Notes: generated by a model from the letters alone, not told the origin. Numbered from the stretch's first letter, positions 20,275-28,982 are shown. The stretch: DNA of 37,386 nucleotides from an uncultured Alphaproteobacteria bacterium (GCA_902572735.1 CACGGX010000013.1:1-37386), one strand, 5' to 3'. Made by a program: numbers and translations.

Positions 20275-21594
20275 TTAATGCATCAAAGGAGACCAAGCTG
20301 GGTCAGATCCTCCCAAGGGAGTTATTACCTTTCTTTCATTAAAACCAGTTAAATCAATAGAATATAGACTAGATTCACCCCCAGATCCATCTTCGGCAGT
20401 TCTCTCTTCTTTAAAATACATTAGAAATCTACCATTTGGTGCCCATGTTGGCCCCTCGACATGGAATGATTTTGCAATCATTCTTTCATTTGAACCATCT
20501 ACCTCCATAACACCTATATAAAATTGCCCTCCCTCTTGTTTAGTGAAAGCAATCATATCACCTCTTGGAGACCAGACTGGTGTGTAGTAACTTCCTGCTT
20601 GCCTGCTAATTCTTTTAATATTTTTTCCATTATTATCACTTACATATAAATGCCTTCGTCCACTTCTATCTGAATTAAAAACTATTTTTTTTCCATCAGG
20701 TGAAAAACTTGCAGAAACATCTATTGAAGAATTATTTGTAACTCTTTTTGAAATTCTCGTTTTTAAATCAAGAATATAAATTTCAGAATTTCCAATTTCT
20801 GGATCAGTGTAAGACATAACAATTTGATTACCATCAGGTGAAAAACGTGGAGCGAATGTCATTCCAGGAAACTCACCTACTATTTCTTGCTTACCAGTTT
20901 CTATATCAAAAATGTAAACTCGAGGATTATTTCTGTTTACGTAAGACATGTATGTAATTTTTTGTGAATTAGGAGAGAACCTTGGAGTTAAAACTAGATA
21001 GGATCCGTCTGTTAAAAAACGATGGTTTGATTGATCTTGATCCATGATTGCTAATCTTTTTTGTTTATTTTCTTTTGGTCCTGTCTCAGCAACATAAACT
21101 ATCCTTGTATCAAAGTAACCACCTTCTCCAGTTATATTTTTAAAAATTGAGTCCGAAATAATATGAGCAACTCTTCTCCAATTTTTTTCATTAGTCTCAT
21201 ATTTTTTTCCCACTATTTGCTTTTGTTGAAACACATCAAACAATCTGAATTCGACAGATATTTTTCCATTATTATTAGAAATTTTACCAGAAACTAGATG
21301 TTGAGCTTTTATTAATTTCCAATCTTCAAATCTTGGTTTGTTTGCCAATGATTCGTTATCTTGAATAAATGACCTTTTATCTATTGGTAAAAAAAGTCCA
21401 GATCTTTCTAAGTTGTCAGAAATGACAGTTGAAATGTTTTTTCCAACTTTTGTTAATTGCTCATTTTTTGAAAATAGTTCTGTAACAGCTATTGGAGTTG
21501 GTTTTACACTACCTTGTGTAAGAGTTACTTCTAAAGATAAAACTTTAAAACTAAAAAATAAAAAAAAGGTTATTAAAAAAACTTTTTTCATCAA
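20275..21594 (-). CDS. tolB: Tol-Pal system periplasmic protein TolB
   Basis: TolB (439 residues) has a signal peptide (about 1-20, ending KVLSLE), an N-terminal anticodon-binding-like domain (about 25-160) and a six-bladed beta-propeller built from repeats of the form FSPDGxxIxxxS/T (for example near residues 208, 250 and 295). It binds Pal and TolA. The start overlaps tolA by 4 bases; 100 bases, the longest non-coding gap here, separate it from pal. Confidence 0.95.
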   Translation of the reverse strand: MMKKVFLITFFLFFSFKVLSLEVTLTQGSVKPTPIAVTELFSKNEQLTKVGKNISTVISDNLERSGLFLPIDKRSFIQDNESLANKPRFEDWKLIKAQHLVSGKISNNNGKISVEFRLFDVFQQKQIVGKKYETNEKNWRRVAHIISDSIFKNITGEGGYFDTRIVYVAETGPKENKQKRLAIMDQDQSNHRFLTDGSYLVLTPRFSPNSQKITYMSYVNRNNPRVYIFDIETGKQEIVGEFPGMTFAPRFSPDGNQIVMSYTDPEIGNSEIYILDLKTRISKRVTNNSSIDVSASFSPDGKKIVFNSDRSGRRHLYVSDNNGKNIKRISRQAGSYYTPVWSPRGDMIAFTKQEGGQFYIGVMEVDGSNERMIAKSFHVEGPTWAPNGRFLMYFKEERTAEDGSGGESSLYSIDLTGFNERKVITPLGGSDPAWSPLMH

Positions 21595-22661
21595 TATCCT
21601 TTCATAATACTATAATCAAAAGTAATTGTAAGATTTTTCCATAGATTATATTTATCTTTTGGAAGTTTTAACGGTGTACATTCTGGGTTTAAAAGAGTTC
21701 TCATTGCGCTATCTGTTATTGGTCCATAAAATGGATTAGTTTTAGCTATATTTGTGTCAACAATGCGGATGCTACTTGGTGAAACCTTCATATTTTGTAA
21801 TATTTTTGCTGAAATTGTTACTTTGTCTCCTCTTTCTATAACTGCACCTGCTGGAGCATTCCAACAAGAAGATAATTGCTGCCTCAACATGTCTATTTCA
21901 GATATTGATAGCATAATATTGTCGTCAGTATCATCTGTACTTTTATTATCAACCTCTTCAACCTCTTCCTTAACTTCATTTTGAACTGTATTTGTTTTTT
22001 CATTTCTTAAATCTTTAAGCATTGATGCTATGCTAAAATCTTTCTCAGGTTTCGGCTTTGGTTTAGATACGGTTTTATCATTTTCCAACTTTGGTTTATC
22101 CTTTATGTTTGTTTCAACATCTAAATCAGATTTAACATTTTCATTATTTATAATTTTTGGCTTTGGCTTGAGTTTTGGTTTAATTATATCAGTTTTAATT
22201 GTTTCTACTTTTTTCTTAACCTCTAAAATTTCCTTTTCTTTGATAGCTACTTTTTTTGTTTCCTTAACTTCTAAATTTGGAGTTTGTTTCATTTCCAAAA
22301 CTGGTTGATTTGGATTAGTTTTTTCTTCAATTTCAGTTTTATTTATTTCAACATTTTTTTTTACTTCTAATTGATCTGATGAATTAAATTTTTTTTGCTT
22401 AGTAATTGTTTCCTTATTTTTATTTTCTGGTTTTTCAGTATCAGATTTTTTCAAATTTGTATTTTCATCAACATTAAGTATTTCAATAGGTATTACGTTT
22501 GGAACATAGATTTGTTTTGGAGAAAAAAAATTTGGTAAGCCGACCATAAACAAAAGGATAATTAAATGTATTAGTGTTGAAAAAATAACTCCTGATGTTT
22601 TAGGATTTAAATTTTCAAAAAAGTTTATAATTTTTAAACTATTATAGCTTATACGATCCAT
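21591..22661 (-). CDS. tolA: TolA, inner-membrane energy-transducing protein
   Basis: A 356-residue protein: one N-terminal helix (about 20-42), a long charged periplasmic spacer (about 55-245), and a C-terminal globular domain (about 248-356) with LSISEIDMLRQQLSSCWNAP and paired cysteines at CWN and PEC. TolA carries proton-motive-force energy from TolQR to TolB-Pal. The spacer is rich in Lys/Glu/Pro with KPKLKPKPK and KPKPKPEK tracts, so it is more TonB-like than the Ala-rich helix of E. coli TolA. It directly abuts tolR. Confidence 0.9.
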   Translation of the reverse strand: MDRISYNSLKIINFFENLNPKTSGVIFSTLIHLIILLFMVGLPNFFSPKQIYVPNVIPIEILNVDENTNLKKSDTEKPENKNKETITKQKKFNSSDQLEVKKNVEINKTEIEEKTNPNQPVLEMKQTPNLEVKETKKVAIKEKEILEVKKKVETIKTDIIKPKLKPKPKIINNENVKSDLDVETNIKDKPKLENDKTVSKPKPKPEKDFSIASMLKDLRNEKTNTVQNEVKEEVEEVDNKSTDDTDDNIMLSISEIDMLRQQLSSCWNAPAGAVIERGDKVTISAKILQNMKVSPSSIRIVDTNIAKTNPFYGPITDSAMRTLLNPECTPLKLPKDKYNLWKNLTITFDYSIMKGY

Positions 22662-23090
22662 CTATTGCTCAAGATTTTGAGTAATTAATGCAACTTTAAT
22701 ATATCCTGCTGAATTTATTATGGACATAATTTCCATAATCCTTCCATAAGCTACCACTCTATCACCTCGTATATAAATTCTTGCTTCTGTGTTTTGTTCA
22801 GTAATAGCGTTTAGTCGAGGAATCAAATTTTCTACTTCAACCTTTGATTCCCCAATGTATACTTCTCCGTCTAACTTAACAGTTATCTCAATTGGATCTT
22901 TAATATCAGTTAATGCAGTAGCTTTAACCTTTGGTAAATCAACTTTTATTCCAACCGTTAGAAGAGGTGCGGTAACCATAAAAACAATTAGTAAAACAAG
23001 CATAACATCTACAAAAGGTGTAACGTTAATTTCACTCATTTGAGTGTACCTTTGCTTCTTACGTTTGTTTAAATTACTTGAGGTAATCAA
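22662..23090 (-). CDS. tolR: TolR, proton-channel subunit of the Tol system
   Basis: A 142-residue ExbD/TolR protein: basic cytoplasmic N-terminus, then SEINVTPFVDVMLVLLIVFM with the proton-conducting aspartate in the single helix (about residues 28-45), and a periplasmic domain ending in VALITQ. The ATG at 23090 is kept because alphaproteobacterial TolR proteins carry such a basic leader before MSEINVTP. One base separates it from tolQ. Confidence 0.94.
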   Translation of the reverse strand: MITSSNLNKRKKQRYTQMSEINVTPFVDVMLVLLIVFMVTAPLLTVGIKVDLPKVKATALTDIKDPIEITVKLDGEVYIGESKVEVENLIPRLNAITEQNTEARIYIRGDRVVAYGRIMEIMSIINSAGYIKVALITQNLEQ

Positions 23091-23091
23091 T

Positions 23092-23805
23092 TTATTTTTT
23101 CTCTAGCTGTCTAAAAAAAATTGTTGAGAACTCATCCATAAATGTTTCCAGGGATATAAAGTATTTTGATAGGTCGTTTGAAATTTTATTGTACGCAACT
23201 ACGGCTGGTATAGCTACAAAAAGACCTAGAGCAGTTGCAAATAACGCCTCTGCAATTCCTGGTGCAACTACTGCTAAATTTGTATTTTGAGCTATTGCAA
23301 TAGATTTAAAACTATTCATTATACCCCAAACTGTTCCAAATAATCCTATAAAAGGTGCAGTTGATCCAGCAGTTGCGAGGAAAGTTAAATTTCTTTCAAC
23401 ATTTTCACTTTCTTTGTTAAAAACAACTGTCATTGATCTCATCATTCTATCCTTTAAAGAGTTTATATCTGAAGTATCATTTTCATATTGAGATTTACTT
23501 TTTTTCCACTCTAAAATTGCAGCACAAAATAACTTTGACTTTGGATCTGTCTGATTAAAATTTAAAGTTTCATATAAATCTTCAAATGAATTTCCAGACC
23601 AAAAAATATCTTCAAATTCTTTTTCAAGTTTTTTTAATTGTCTAATTCTTAAAATTTTTGAAATTATTACATTCCAAGAATAAAGAGAGGCTAAGATTAA
23701 TATTATAATTACTGATTTGACAACAATGTCAGCCTGCATGAATAAAGCAAGCATTGAAAAATCTGGTGCTTCTGTCGATAAATTTGTACTATTAATATCT
23801 GCCAT
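23092..23805 (-). CDS. tolQ: TolQ, proton-channel subunit of the Tol system
   Basis: A 237-residue MotA/TolQ/ExbB protein with three membrane helices: about 27-45, then the paired helices around LTFLATAGSTAPFIGLFGTVWGIM and IAEALFATALGLFVAIPAVVAYN. TolQ and TolR form the proton channel that drives TolA. Only 5 bases separate it from the upstream Hjc-like gene. The thioesterase gene ybgC, which usually precedes tolQ, is absent here. Confidence 0.94.
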   Translation of the reverse strand: MADINSTNLSTEAPDFSMLALFMQADIVVKSVIIILILASLYSWNVIISKILRIRQLKKLEKEFEDIFWSGNSFEDLYETLNFNQTDPKSKLFCAAILEWKKSKSQYENDTSDINSLKDRMMRSMTVVFNKESENVERNLTFLATAGSTAPFIGLFGTVWGIMNSFKSIAIAQNTNLAVVAPGIAEALFATALGLFVAIPAVVAYNKISNDLSKYFISLETFMDEFSTIFFRQLEKK

Positions 23806-23810
23806 AATTA

Positions 23811-24104
23811 TTATTTTTTAATTTTTTCAAGATCGCTACTATGAACCATAACCCAAAACCCTGGTCTATTTTTTTCACATAATGCTATTACTGGAGTCTT
23901 GCCCTCTTCTTTGGCAAGTTTTGCAGTATCATCCCATAAACTAATTGCTGTATGCTTTGCTCTTAATTTACATTCTATAAATAAATCTTCATGAATTACA
24001 TCAGCTCTTGTTACTTTACCATTACCCCCGCTCAAAGGTGTCCTTTTCCCATTGAAATAGTTTGCAACATCTCTTTCTCTTTTTTTCCAGGCTTTATCAG
24101 GCAT
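23811..24104 (-). CDS. Hjc-like PD-(D/E)XK nuclease, probable Holliday junction resolvase
   Basis: A compact 97-residue protein. It has a basic N-terminus with E10 in KKRERDVANYF, a GxxGK loop SGGNGK (25-30), D35 in TRADVI, and E44-C45-K46 in LFIECK, then an amphipathic helix and the IALCEKNRPGFWVMVHSSDL strands. The E...D...ExK spacing is that of archaeal Hjc and related PD-(D/E)XK endonucleases (known family layout). It lies between yebC (14-base gap) and tolQ (5-base gap), with a good AAAGGA site 6 bases before its ATG. This is where alphaproteobacteria usually have ruvC-ruvA-ruvB-ybgC. Its GC content (about 36% by hand count) seems slightly high. Junction cleavage is inferred; another PD-(D/E)XK role is possible. 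Confidence 0.7.
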   Translation of the reverse strand: MPDKAWKKRERDVANYFNGKRTPLSGGNGKVTRADVIHEDLFIECKLRAKHTAISLWDDTAKLAKEEGKTPVIALCEKNRPGFWVMVHSSDLEKIKK

Positions 24105-24118
24105 CTATATTCCTTTCA

Positions 24119-24868
24119 TTAGGCTGTCAGTGAAGATAAAACATTATCATCAACTTCAAAATTTGATGATACAACTTGAACGTCGTCATTGTCTTCTAAA
24201 ACTTCAAGTAATTTAAATAGTTTGTCTGCTGTGTCTTTTCCAATATTTATATTATTTTTACTTTTCCAAATTAAATTTGCAGAGTTTGTCTGTCCATACT
24301 GTTGAATTAATTTATCATTAAGTTCATGCAAATGGTTTTGATCACAGTATATTGAATATTCGGTGTCATTAATTTCATAATCTTCACTATTATTTTCAAT
24401 AAGAAATTCTAAGAGTTGATCTTCTTTTACTAAGTTTTTATCGAGAGTGATATTTCCAAATCTGTCAAAACCAAAACTAACACTTCCTGTTTCACCCAAA
24501 TTACCTCCATATTTACTAAAAGAGGACCTAATCTCAGCAGCTGTTCTATTTTTATTATTTGTAAGGGCCTCAACTATTATTGCAATACCTTCAGGGCCAT
24601 ATCCTTCATATCTTACTTCTTCATAATTACTATCAGGATCATTTCCTTGACCTTTTTTTATTGCTCTCTCAATGTTATCTTTTGGCATATTGAGAGACTT
24701 GGCTGAAGCAATTGCAGATCTTAATCTAATATTACTTTCAATATCTTCACCTCCTACTTTGACAGCAACAGAAATTTCTCTTCCAAGTCTTGAGAAAACT
24801 TTTGCTCTTTTTTTATCTTGAGCACCTTTACGATGCATAATATTTTTAAATTTCGAGTGCCCTGCCAT
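24119..24868 (-). CDS. yebC: YebC/TACO1 family protein
   Basis: A 249-residue YebC-family protein starting with the signature MAGHSKFKNIMHRKGAQDKK and including NMPKDNIERAIKKGQG and YEGYGPEGIAIIVEALTNN. The family was annotated as transcriptional regulators; later work ties it to relief of ribosome stalling, as for mitochondrial TACO1. It is normally next to ruvC; here the Hjc-like gene takes that place. No ribosome binding site is visible before its ATG. Confidence 0.93.
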   Translation of the reverse strand: MAGHSKFKNIMHRKGAQDKKRAKVFSRLGREISVAVKVGGEDIESNIRLRSAIASAKSLNMPKDNIERAIKKGQGNDPDSNYEEVRYEGYGPEGIAIIVEALTNNKNRTAAEIRSSFSKYGGNLGETGSVSFGFDRFGNITLDKNLVKEDQLLEFLIENNSEDYEINDTEYSIYCDQNHLHELNDKLIQQYGQTNSANLIWKSKNNINIGKDTADKLFKLLEVLEDNDDVQVVSSNFEVDDNVLSSLTA

Positions 24869-24878
24869 TACGAGTAGA

Positions 24879-24908
24879 TTTATAAATATTTAATCCGATG
24901 TTAGTAAA
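24879..24908 (-). promoter_or_regulatory. Candidate promoter upstream of yebC
   Basis: On the minus strand TTTACT (24908-24903) and TATAAA (24884-24879) are 18 bases apart. The predicted start would be only a few bases before the yebC ATG at 24868, which itself lacks a ribosome binding site, so a nearly leaderless mRNA is possible. Chance matches are common in this DNA. Confidence 0.3.
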
Positions 24909-24916
24909 GATATAAA

Positions 24917-24940
24917 ATATTAGATAAATGTGTCTAATAT
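24917..24940 (-). terminator. Weak inverted repeat after ymdB (possible terminator or operator)
   Basis: ATATTAGA (24917-24924) and TCTAATAT (24933-24940) form a perfect 8-bp inverted repeat with an 8-base loop just after the ymdB stop codon. On the minus strand it is followed by TTTTATATC. The stem is mostly A-T, so termination would be weak; a protein-binding palindrome is the alternative. Confidence 0.35.
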
Positions 24941-24947
24941 ATGTAAA

Positions 24948-25739
24948 TTATGTCTCTTGAATTGGGGTGATATTTTTAGCTAAACCAGTATTAGTATCAA
25001 TCTCTATTAAAGCCCCGCATACTGTTATGTTTTCAGTGGCAGGTGTAAATCTACCTTCTGCCCTGTACCCCTTAACAAATCCATGTATTGGATTATTTAT
25101 ATCAAAACCAATTATTGAATTATAATCACCTGACATCCCCACGTCTGTTTGATAGGCTGTACCTTTAGGTAAAATAACACTGTCTGCCGTTGGCACATGA
25201 GTATGTGTGCCTAAAACTGCCGTAACTTGTCCATCAACATAATATCCAAATGCCTTTTTTTCAGAAGTTGCTTCACCATGCATATCAATAATTATCGCAT
25301 CACATGTACTGCCTAACTTCTCTTTTTGAAGAAATTCAATTATGCCTTTAAAGGGATCATCTAATGATAAATTCATAAATAATCTGAGCATTACTTGTAC
25401 TACTATAATTTTTTTTCCATTTAAAAGTTCAAGATTATAATATCCTTTTCCAGGAACCCCGTCAGGATAATTCAAAGCTCTGATTATTTTTGGATTTTCT
25501 TCAATATAAGAAAGCATATCTCTTTGATCCCATGCATGATTCCCAAGTGTAAGTAGATCAATTCCGCTAGAAAATAATTCTTCTGCATCCTTTTTTGAAA
25601 TTCCATAACCAGAAGTAGCATTCTCACCATTAGCAATAATCATATCTGTATTATATTTAGATTTGAGTGTTGGGATAATTTCTTTAATTTTTTTTCGTGA
25701 CGCCTTACCGACAATATCACCTATAAAAAGAATTTTCAT
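24948..25739 (-). CDS. YmdB-type metallophosphoesterase (TIGR00282 family)
   Basis: A 263-residue binuclear metallophosphoesterase. Metal-binding motifs in order are FIGDIVG (5-11), NGENAT (38-43), TLGNHAWD, DMHGEATSEK and GTHTHVPTAD. Bacillus YmdB and relatives hydrolyse 2',3'-cyclic nucleotides or act on RNA-related substrates; the cellular role in alphaproteobacteria is not settled. It starts in a 4-base ATGA overlap with the 5-FCL gene, a usual neighbour in this class. Confidence 0.9.
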   Translation of the reverse strand: MKILFIGDIVGKASRKKIKEIIPTLKSKYNTDMIIANGENATSGYGISKKDAEELFSSGIDLLTLGNHAWDQRDMLSYIEENPKIIRALNYPDGVPGKGYYNLELLNGKKIIVVQVMLRLFMNLSLDDPFKGIIEFLQKEKLGSTCDAIIIDMHGEATSEKKAFGYYVDGQVTAVLGTHTHVPTADSVILPKGTAYQTDVGMSGDYNSIIGFDINNPIHGFVKGYRAEGRFTPATENITVCGALIEIDTNTGLAKNITPIQET

Positions 25740-26317
25740 TGAAAACTATATAAATTTTTTTCAGTAATAACATAATCCACTTTAAAATCAAATTTGTCTA
25801 TGGGTATGTAATCTAACTTTTGTTCTTCATATGCATAGGCCACAGAGGTGAATCTGTGATTAATTTTATTTAAATAAGCAAATGTCCTGTCATAATAACC
25901 TCCACCATAACCTAATCTATTTCCCTTCTTATCAAAAGCTAAACAAGGTACAAAAATTAATTCAGGATTTAAAATTTTATTTTTATTTTGAGGCTCTGAT
26001 ATATTCATATGTCCTTTTACAAAATTCTCTTCACTCTTAAATTGCTTAAAGATTAAATGACTATTTTTTTTTTCAATTACAGGGAGACATAAAATTTTAT
26101 TTTTAATAAAGATAAGATTGTTAAGCTCTCTTGTATTTATCTCAGAATTTATAGAAATAAAACTAGAAACAATATTAATTTCTTGAAAGTTAATTTTTTC
26201 AAAAAGGTCATTAAACAAAGTTAAAGCAAAATGAGATGGTTTATTATTAAAAATCTTATCTCTTATAATTTTTTGTTTTTTTCTGATAATTGATTTTTCA
26301 TCTTTAATATTATTCAT
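25736..26317 (-). CDS. 5-formyltetrahydrofolate cyclo-ligase
   Basis: A 193-residue 5-FCL/MTHFS enzyme, which converts 5-formyl-THF to 5,10-methenyl-THF with ATP. The family signature NRLGYGGGYYDRTFAYL lies near residues 133-149, and the N-terminal IIRKKQKIIRDK carries the usual basic helix. It overlaps zapA by 8 bases. In many alphaproteobacteria the 6S RNA gene lies between zapA and this gene; here there is no room for it. Confidence 0.92.
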   Translation of the reverse strand: MNNIKDEKSIIRKKQKIIRDKIFNNKPSHFALTLFNDLFEKINFQEINIVSSFISINSEINTRELNNLIFIKNKILCLPVIEKKNSHLIFKQFKSEENFVKGHMNISEPQNKNKILNPELIFVPCLAFDKKGNRLGYGGGYYDRTFAYLNKINHRFTSVAYAYEEQKLDYIPIDKFDFKVDYVITEKNLYSFQ

Positions 26318-26729
26318 AATAAGAATTCTTAATTATATTAATTAAACCTTCTACCTTTTTATTTATTTCATCAAATTCTTGATCTAATTTCAATTTTTCA
26401 TCTTCTAAAATTTTTTTTTCATTTTGTAGTTTTAGTATTTTGTCTTTAAGTTCTAAATTGTTCTTTAGATATTCTTGTTTCTTGGTATCGTTTACTTCTG
26501 TACTTCTTTCTATATTTAATTTTTCTGAGAGTTCTGCTTGAAGCTCAATAGAGAGAAGTGATAACAATATAGTATCACTTATTTTTCCATTAGAATATTT
26601 TGGATTTTGTAATTTATCATCAATTTTTTCATTAATTAAATTTATTGAATCTATTATTTTTTTTTCGTCTTTTTTTTCATATTCTAATGATATTTCTCTA
26701 TTTAAAATTTTTGTCTTATAAAAAGGCAT
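26310..26729 (-). CDS. zapA: Cell division protein ZapA
   Basis: ZapA binds and bundles FtsZ filaments at the division ring. Its 139 residues start with the ZapA domain (TKILNREISLEYEKKDEKKIIDSINLINEKID), followed by ISDTILLSLLSIELQAEL and then a long Lys/Glu coiled coil (about 85-135). Alphaproteobacterial copies have this extended C-terminal helix. Its place between a small coiled-coil gene and 5-FCL is the class-typical one. Confidence 0.88.
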   Translation of the reverse strand: MPFYKTKILNREISLEYEKKDEKKIIDSINLINEKIDDKLQNPKYSNGKISDTILLSLLSIELQAELSEKLNIERSTEVNDTKKQEYLKNNLELKDKILKLQNEKKILEDEKLKLDQEFDEINKKVEGLINIIKNSYYE

Positions 26730-26731
26730 AG

Positions 26732-26920
26732 TTATTTCTTAATTAGAAGTTCCAATTCATCAATATACTCGGACATTTGTTTTCGTAAATTTTTAATTTC
26801 ATTTTCAAGATTTTTAATTTTTTCTTTTTTAGAAATATGATGATCCCTAAAATCTTCTAAAGCTGATCTTAGATTATTTAAGTTTTCGCTTAGAACTGTA
26901 ATTTTTTTTTGTATTTCCAT
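26732..26920 (-). CDS. Small coiled-coil protein, likely DUF4164 family
   Basis: A 62-residue, nearly all-helical protein with heptad-like Leu/Ile spacing (ITVLSENLNNLRSALEDF...IKNLENEIKNLRKQMSEYIDEL) and no membrane helix. By size and position directly before zapA it matches the DUF4164-type coiled-coil protein found there in other alphaproteobacteria, possibly a ZapB-like partner. Sequence alone cannot settle the family. Confidence 0.7.
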   Translation of the reverse strand: MEIQKKITVLSENLNNLRSALEDFRDHHISKKEKIKNLENEIKNLRKQMSEYIDELELLIKK

Positions 26921-27005
26921 TATAATTTTATAGTTTGTAATTTTATAATTGTCACTGTAATGAACCCATATTAAATAATTTTATATCAACCATAAAGGTA
27001 AGTAT
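26921..27005. promoter_or_regulatory. Divergent promoter region between the zapA run and tkt
   Basis: This 85-base AT-rich gap must serve both directions. For tkt, TTGTCA (26949-26954) is a fair -35, with AATAAT at 26974-26979 as a poorly spaced -10. For the minus strand, TATAAA/TATAAT-like hexamers lie close to the start at 26920. No riboswitch-like structure is seen. Confidence 0.35.
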
Positions 27006-28982
27006 TTGAATAATTTAAATAATATCAACAATCTAAGACAATTATCAAATTGTATTAGATTTTTATCAATGGATGCAGTGGAAAAAGCAAAGTCTGGTCA
27101 TCCTGGTATGCCTATGGGTATGGCAGACATCGCAACAATTCTTTATAAAAATCATTTAAAGTTTAACCCGAATGATCCGGAGTGGATTGATAGAGATAGA
27201 TTAATTATTTCAAATGGGCATGGCTCAATGCTTTTATACTCTTGTTTGTATCTAACAGGATATAAAGACATAGACATAAATCAAATTAAAAATTTTAGAC
27301 AATTACATAATAAAACTGCAGGTCACCCAGAATATGGAAGTGCAGAAGGAATAGAAACAACGACTGGACCTTTGTCTCAAGGTTTAGCAAATGCAGTTGG
27401 AATGGCGCTAGCGGAAAAAAAATTATCAAATAATTATGGAGAAGAATTATTCGATCATTACACTTATGTTTTTGCTGGAGATGGATGCTTAATGGAAGGT
27501 TTAAGTCATGAAGCGTGTAGTCTCGCAGGACATTTAAAATTAAATAAGCTTATTATGTTTTTTGATAATAATTCTATTTCCATTGATGGATCAACAGATC
27601 TTTCAGTTTCAGACAATGTGAAAAAAAGATTTGAAGCTTATAATTGGAATATAATTGAAATAGATGGTCATAAATATGAGGAAATTGATCAAGCTATAAT
27701 TCAAGCAAAAAAAAATGATGCTCCGACAATTATATCTTGTAAAACTAAAATTGGTTTTGGCTCTCCAAACAAAGAGGGTTCAGCTTCATCACATGGTTCA
27801 CCTCTTGGTGCAGATGAAATTAGTTTAACAAGAAAAAAATTAGAATGGAATTATTCGCCGTTTGAAATTCCAGATGATTTATTACGTGAGTGGAGAAGTT
27901 TCTATAAAAGAAATGAAGAATCAAGAAATTCATGGTTATCAAAAAACAAAGAATTAATTGAAAGTAAAAATTTTAAAGATAGTTTTTATCAAAAAATTAA
28001 TTCACAACTTCCAGAAAAACTTAGTGAATTAAAATCTGAGCATTTTAATGACAAAACAAATTGTGCTTCAAGAAAATCGAGTGAGCTAACGCTTAATTTA
28101 ATTTCAAACTATCAAAAAAATCTTATTGGTGGATCTGCTGATCTTACTGGATCAAATAACACTAAGGCAAAGGATATGAATGTAATTACATCTAATAATT
28201 TTAATGGAGATTATATTCATTACGGCATAAGAGAACATGGAATGGCTGGAGTAATGAATGGCATTGCTTTACATAAAGGTTTAATTCCATATGGAGGAAC
28301 GTTTTTGGTATTTACCGATTATTGCAGACCTTCAATTAGATTATCAGCTATTATGAATATACCAGTTATTTATGTAATGACGCATGACTCAATAGGATTA
28401 GGAGAAGATGGACCAACCCATCAACCTGTTGAACATCTTGCATCTTTAAGATCTATACCAAATTTAACAGTCATTAGGCCTTGTGATATTATTGAAACTA
28501 TAGAAGCATGGGAATGTGCAATCAACAATACTGGACCAACAATCTTAGTTTTAACAAGACAAAATCTACCGATGTTACAGAAAGATAATCGCAAAGAAAA
28601 TCTTGTAAATAAGGGTGCTTATAAAATAAGAGATTTTAAAGAATATGATGCAACAATTTTATCTTCTGGTTCTGAAGTTGAGATTGCTTGCTCTGCATCA
28701 AATAAACTTTTTGAAAACAATAATTTAAAGATAAGAGTTGTAAGCATGTCTTCATTTGAATTGTTTGAGAAAAATGATGATGGTTATAAAAATGAAATTT
28801 TAGGAAATAAACCGATTTTTGCTATTGAGGCTGGAGTAATAAATGGTTGGGAAAAATATATTAAAAATGAAAATTTTGTTGGTATGTCAACTTTTGGTGA
28901 AAGTGGTCCATACAAAGATTTATATAAGCACTTTAAGATAACAGATGATTACTTAATTGAAAAAATAATTAAAAGTTTATAA
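27006..28982 (+). CDS. tkt: Transketolase
   Basis: Transketolase moves two-carbon ketol units between sugar phosphates in the pentose phosphate pathway, using thiamine diphosphate. The 658-residue protein has the N-terminal IRFLSMDAVEKAKSGHPGMPMGMAD, the cofactor-binding GDGCLMEGLSHEAC...DNNSISIDG, and in the second half GLGEDGPTHQPVEHLASLR. The start is TTG (AAGGT lies about 8 bases upstream). The first ATG would cut into the conserved N-terminal helix, so TTG is preferred. It is followed by gap after 11 bases. Confidence 0.94.
   Translation: MNNLNNINNLRQLSNCIRFLSMDAVEKAKSGHPGMPMGMADIATILYKNHLKFNPNDPEWIDRDRLIISNGHGSMLLYSCLYLTGYKDIDINQIKNFRQLHNKTAGHPEYGSAEGIETTTGPLSQGLANAVGMALAEKKLSNNYGEELFDHYTYVFAGDGCLMEGLSHEACSLAGHLKLNKLIMFFDNNSISIDGSTDLSVSDNVKKRFEAYNWNIIEIDGHKYEEIDQAIIQAKKNDAPTIISCKTKIGFGSPNKEGSASSHGSPLGADEISLTRKKLEWNYSPFEIPDDLLREWRSFYKRNEESRNSWLSKNKELIESKNFKDSFYQKINSQLPEKLSELKSEHFNDKTNCASRKSSELTLNLISNYQKNLIGGSADLTGSNNTKAKDMNVITSNNFNGDYIHYGIREHGMAGVMNGIALHKGLIPYGGTFLVFTDYCRPSIRLSAIMNIPVIYVMTHDSIGLGEDGPTHQPVEHLASLRSIPNLTVIRPCDIIETIEAWECAINNTGPTILVLTRQNLPMLQKDNRKENLVNKGAYKIRDFKEYDATILSSGSEVEIACSASNKLFENNNLKIRVVSMSSFELFEKNDDGYKNEILGNKPIFAIEAGVINGWEKYIKNENFVGMSTFGESGPYKDLYKHFKITDDYLIEKIIKSL

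Noticed and set aside
22030-22308. Plus-strand open frame rich in Phe/Gly/Ser inside tolA
   Set aside because: It is the complement of the Lys/Pro repeats of the TolA spacer and has no support of its own.
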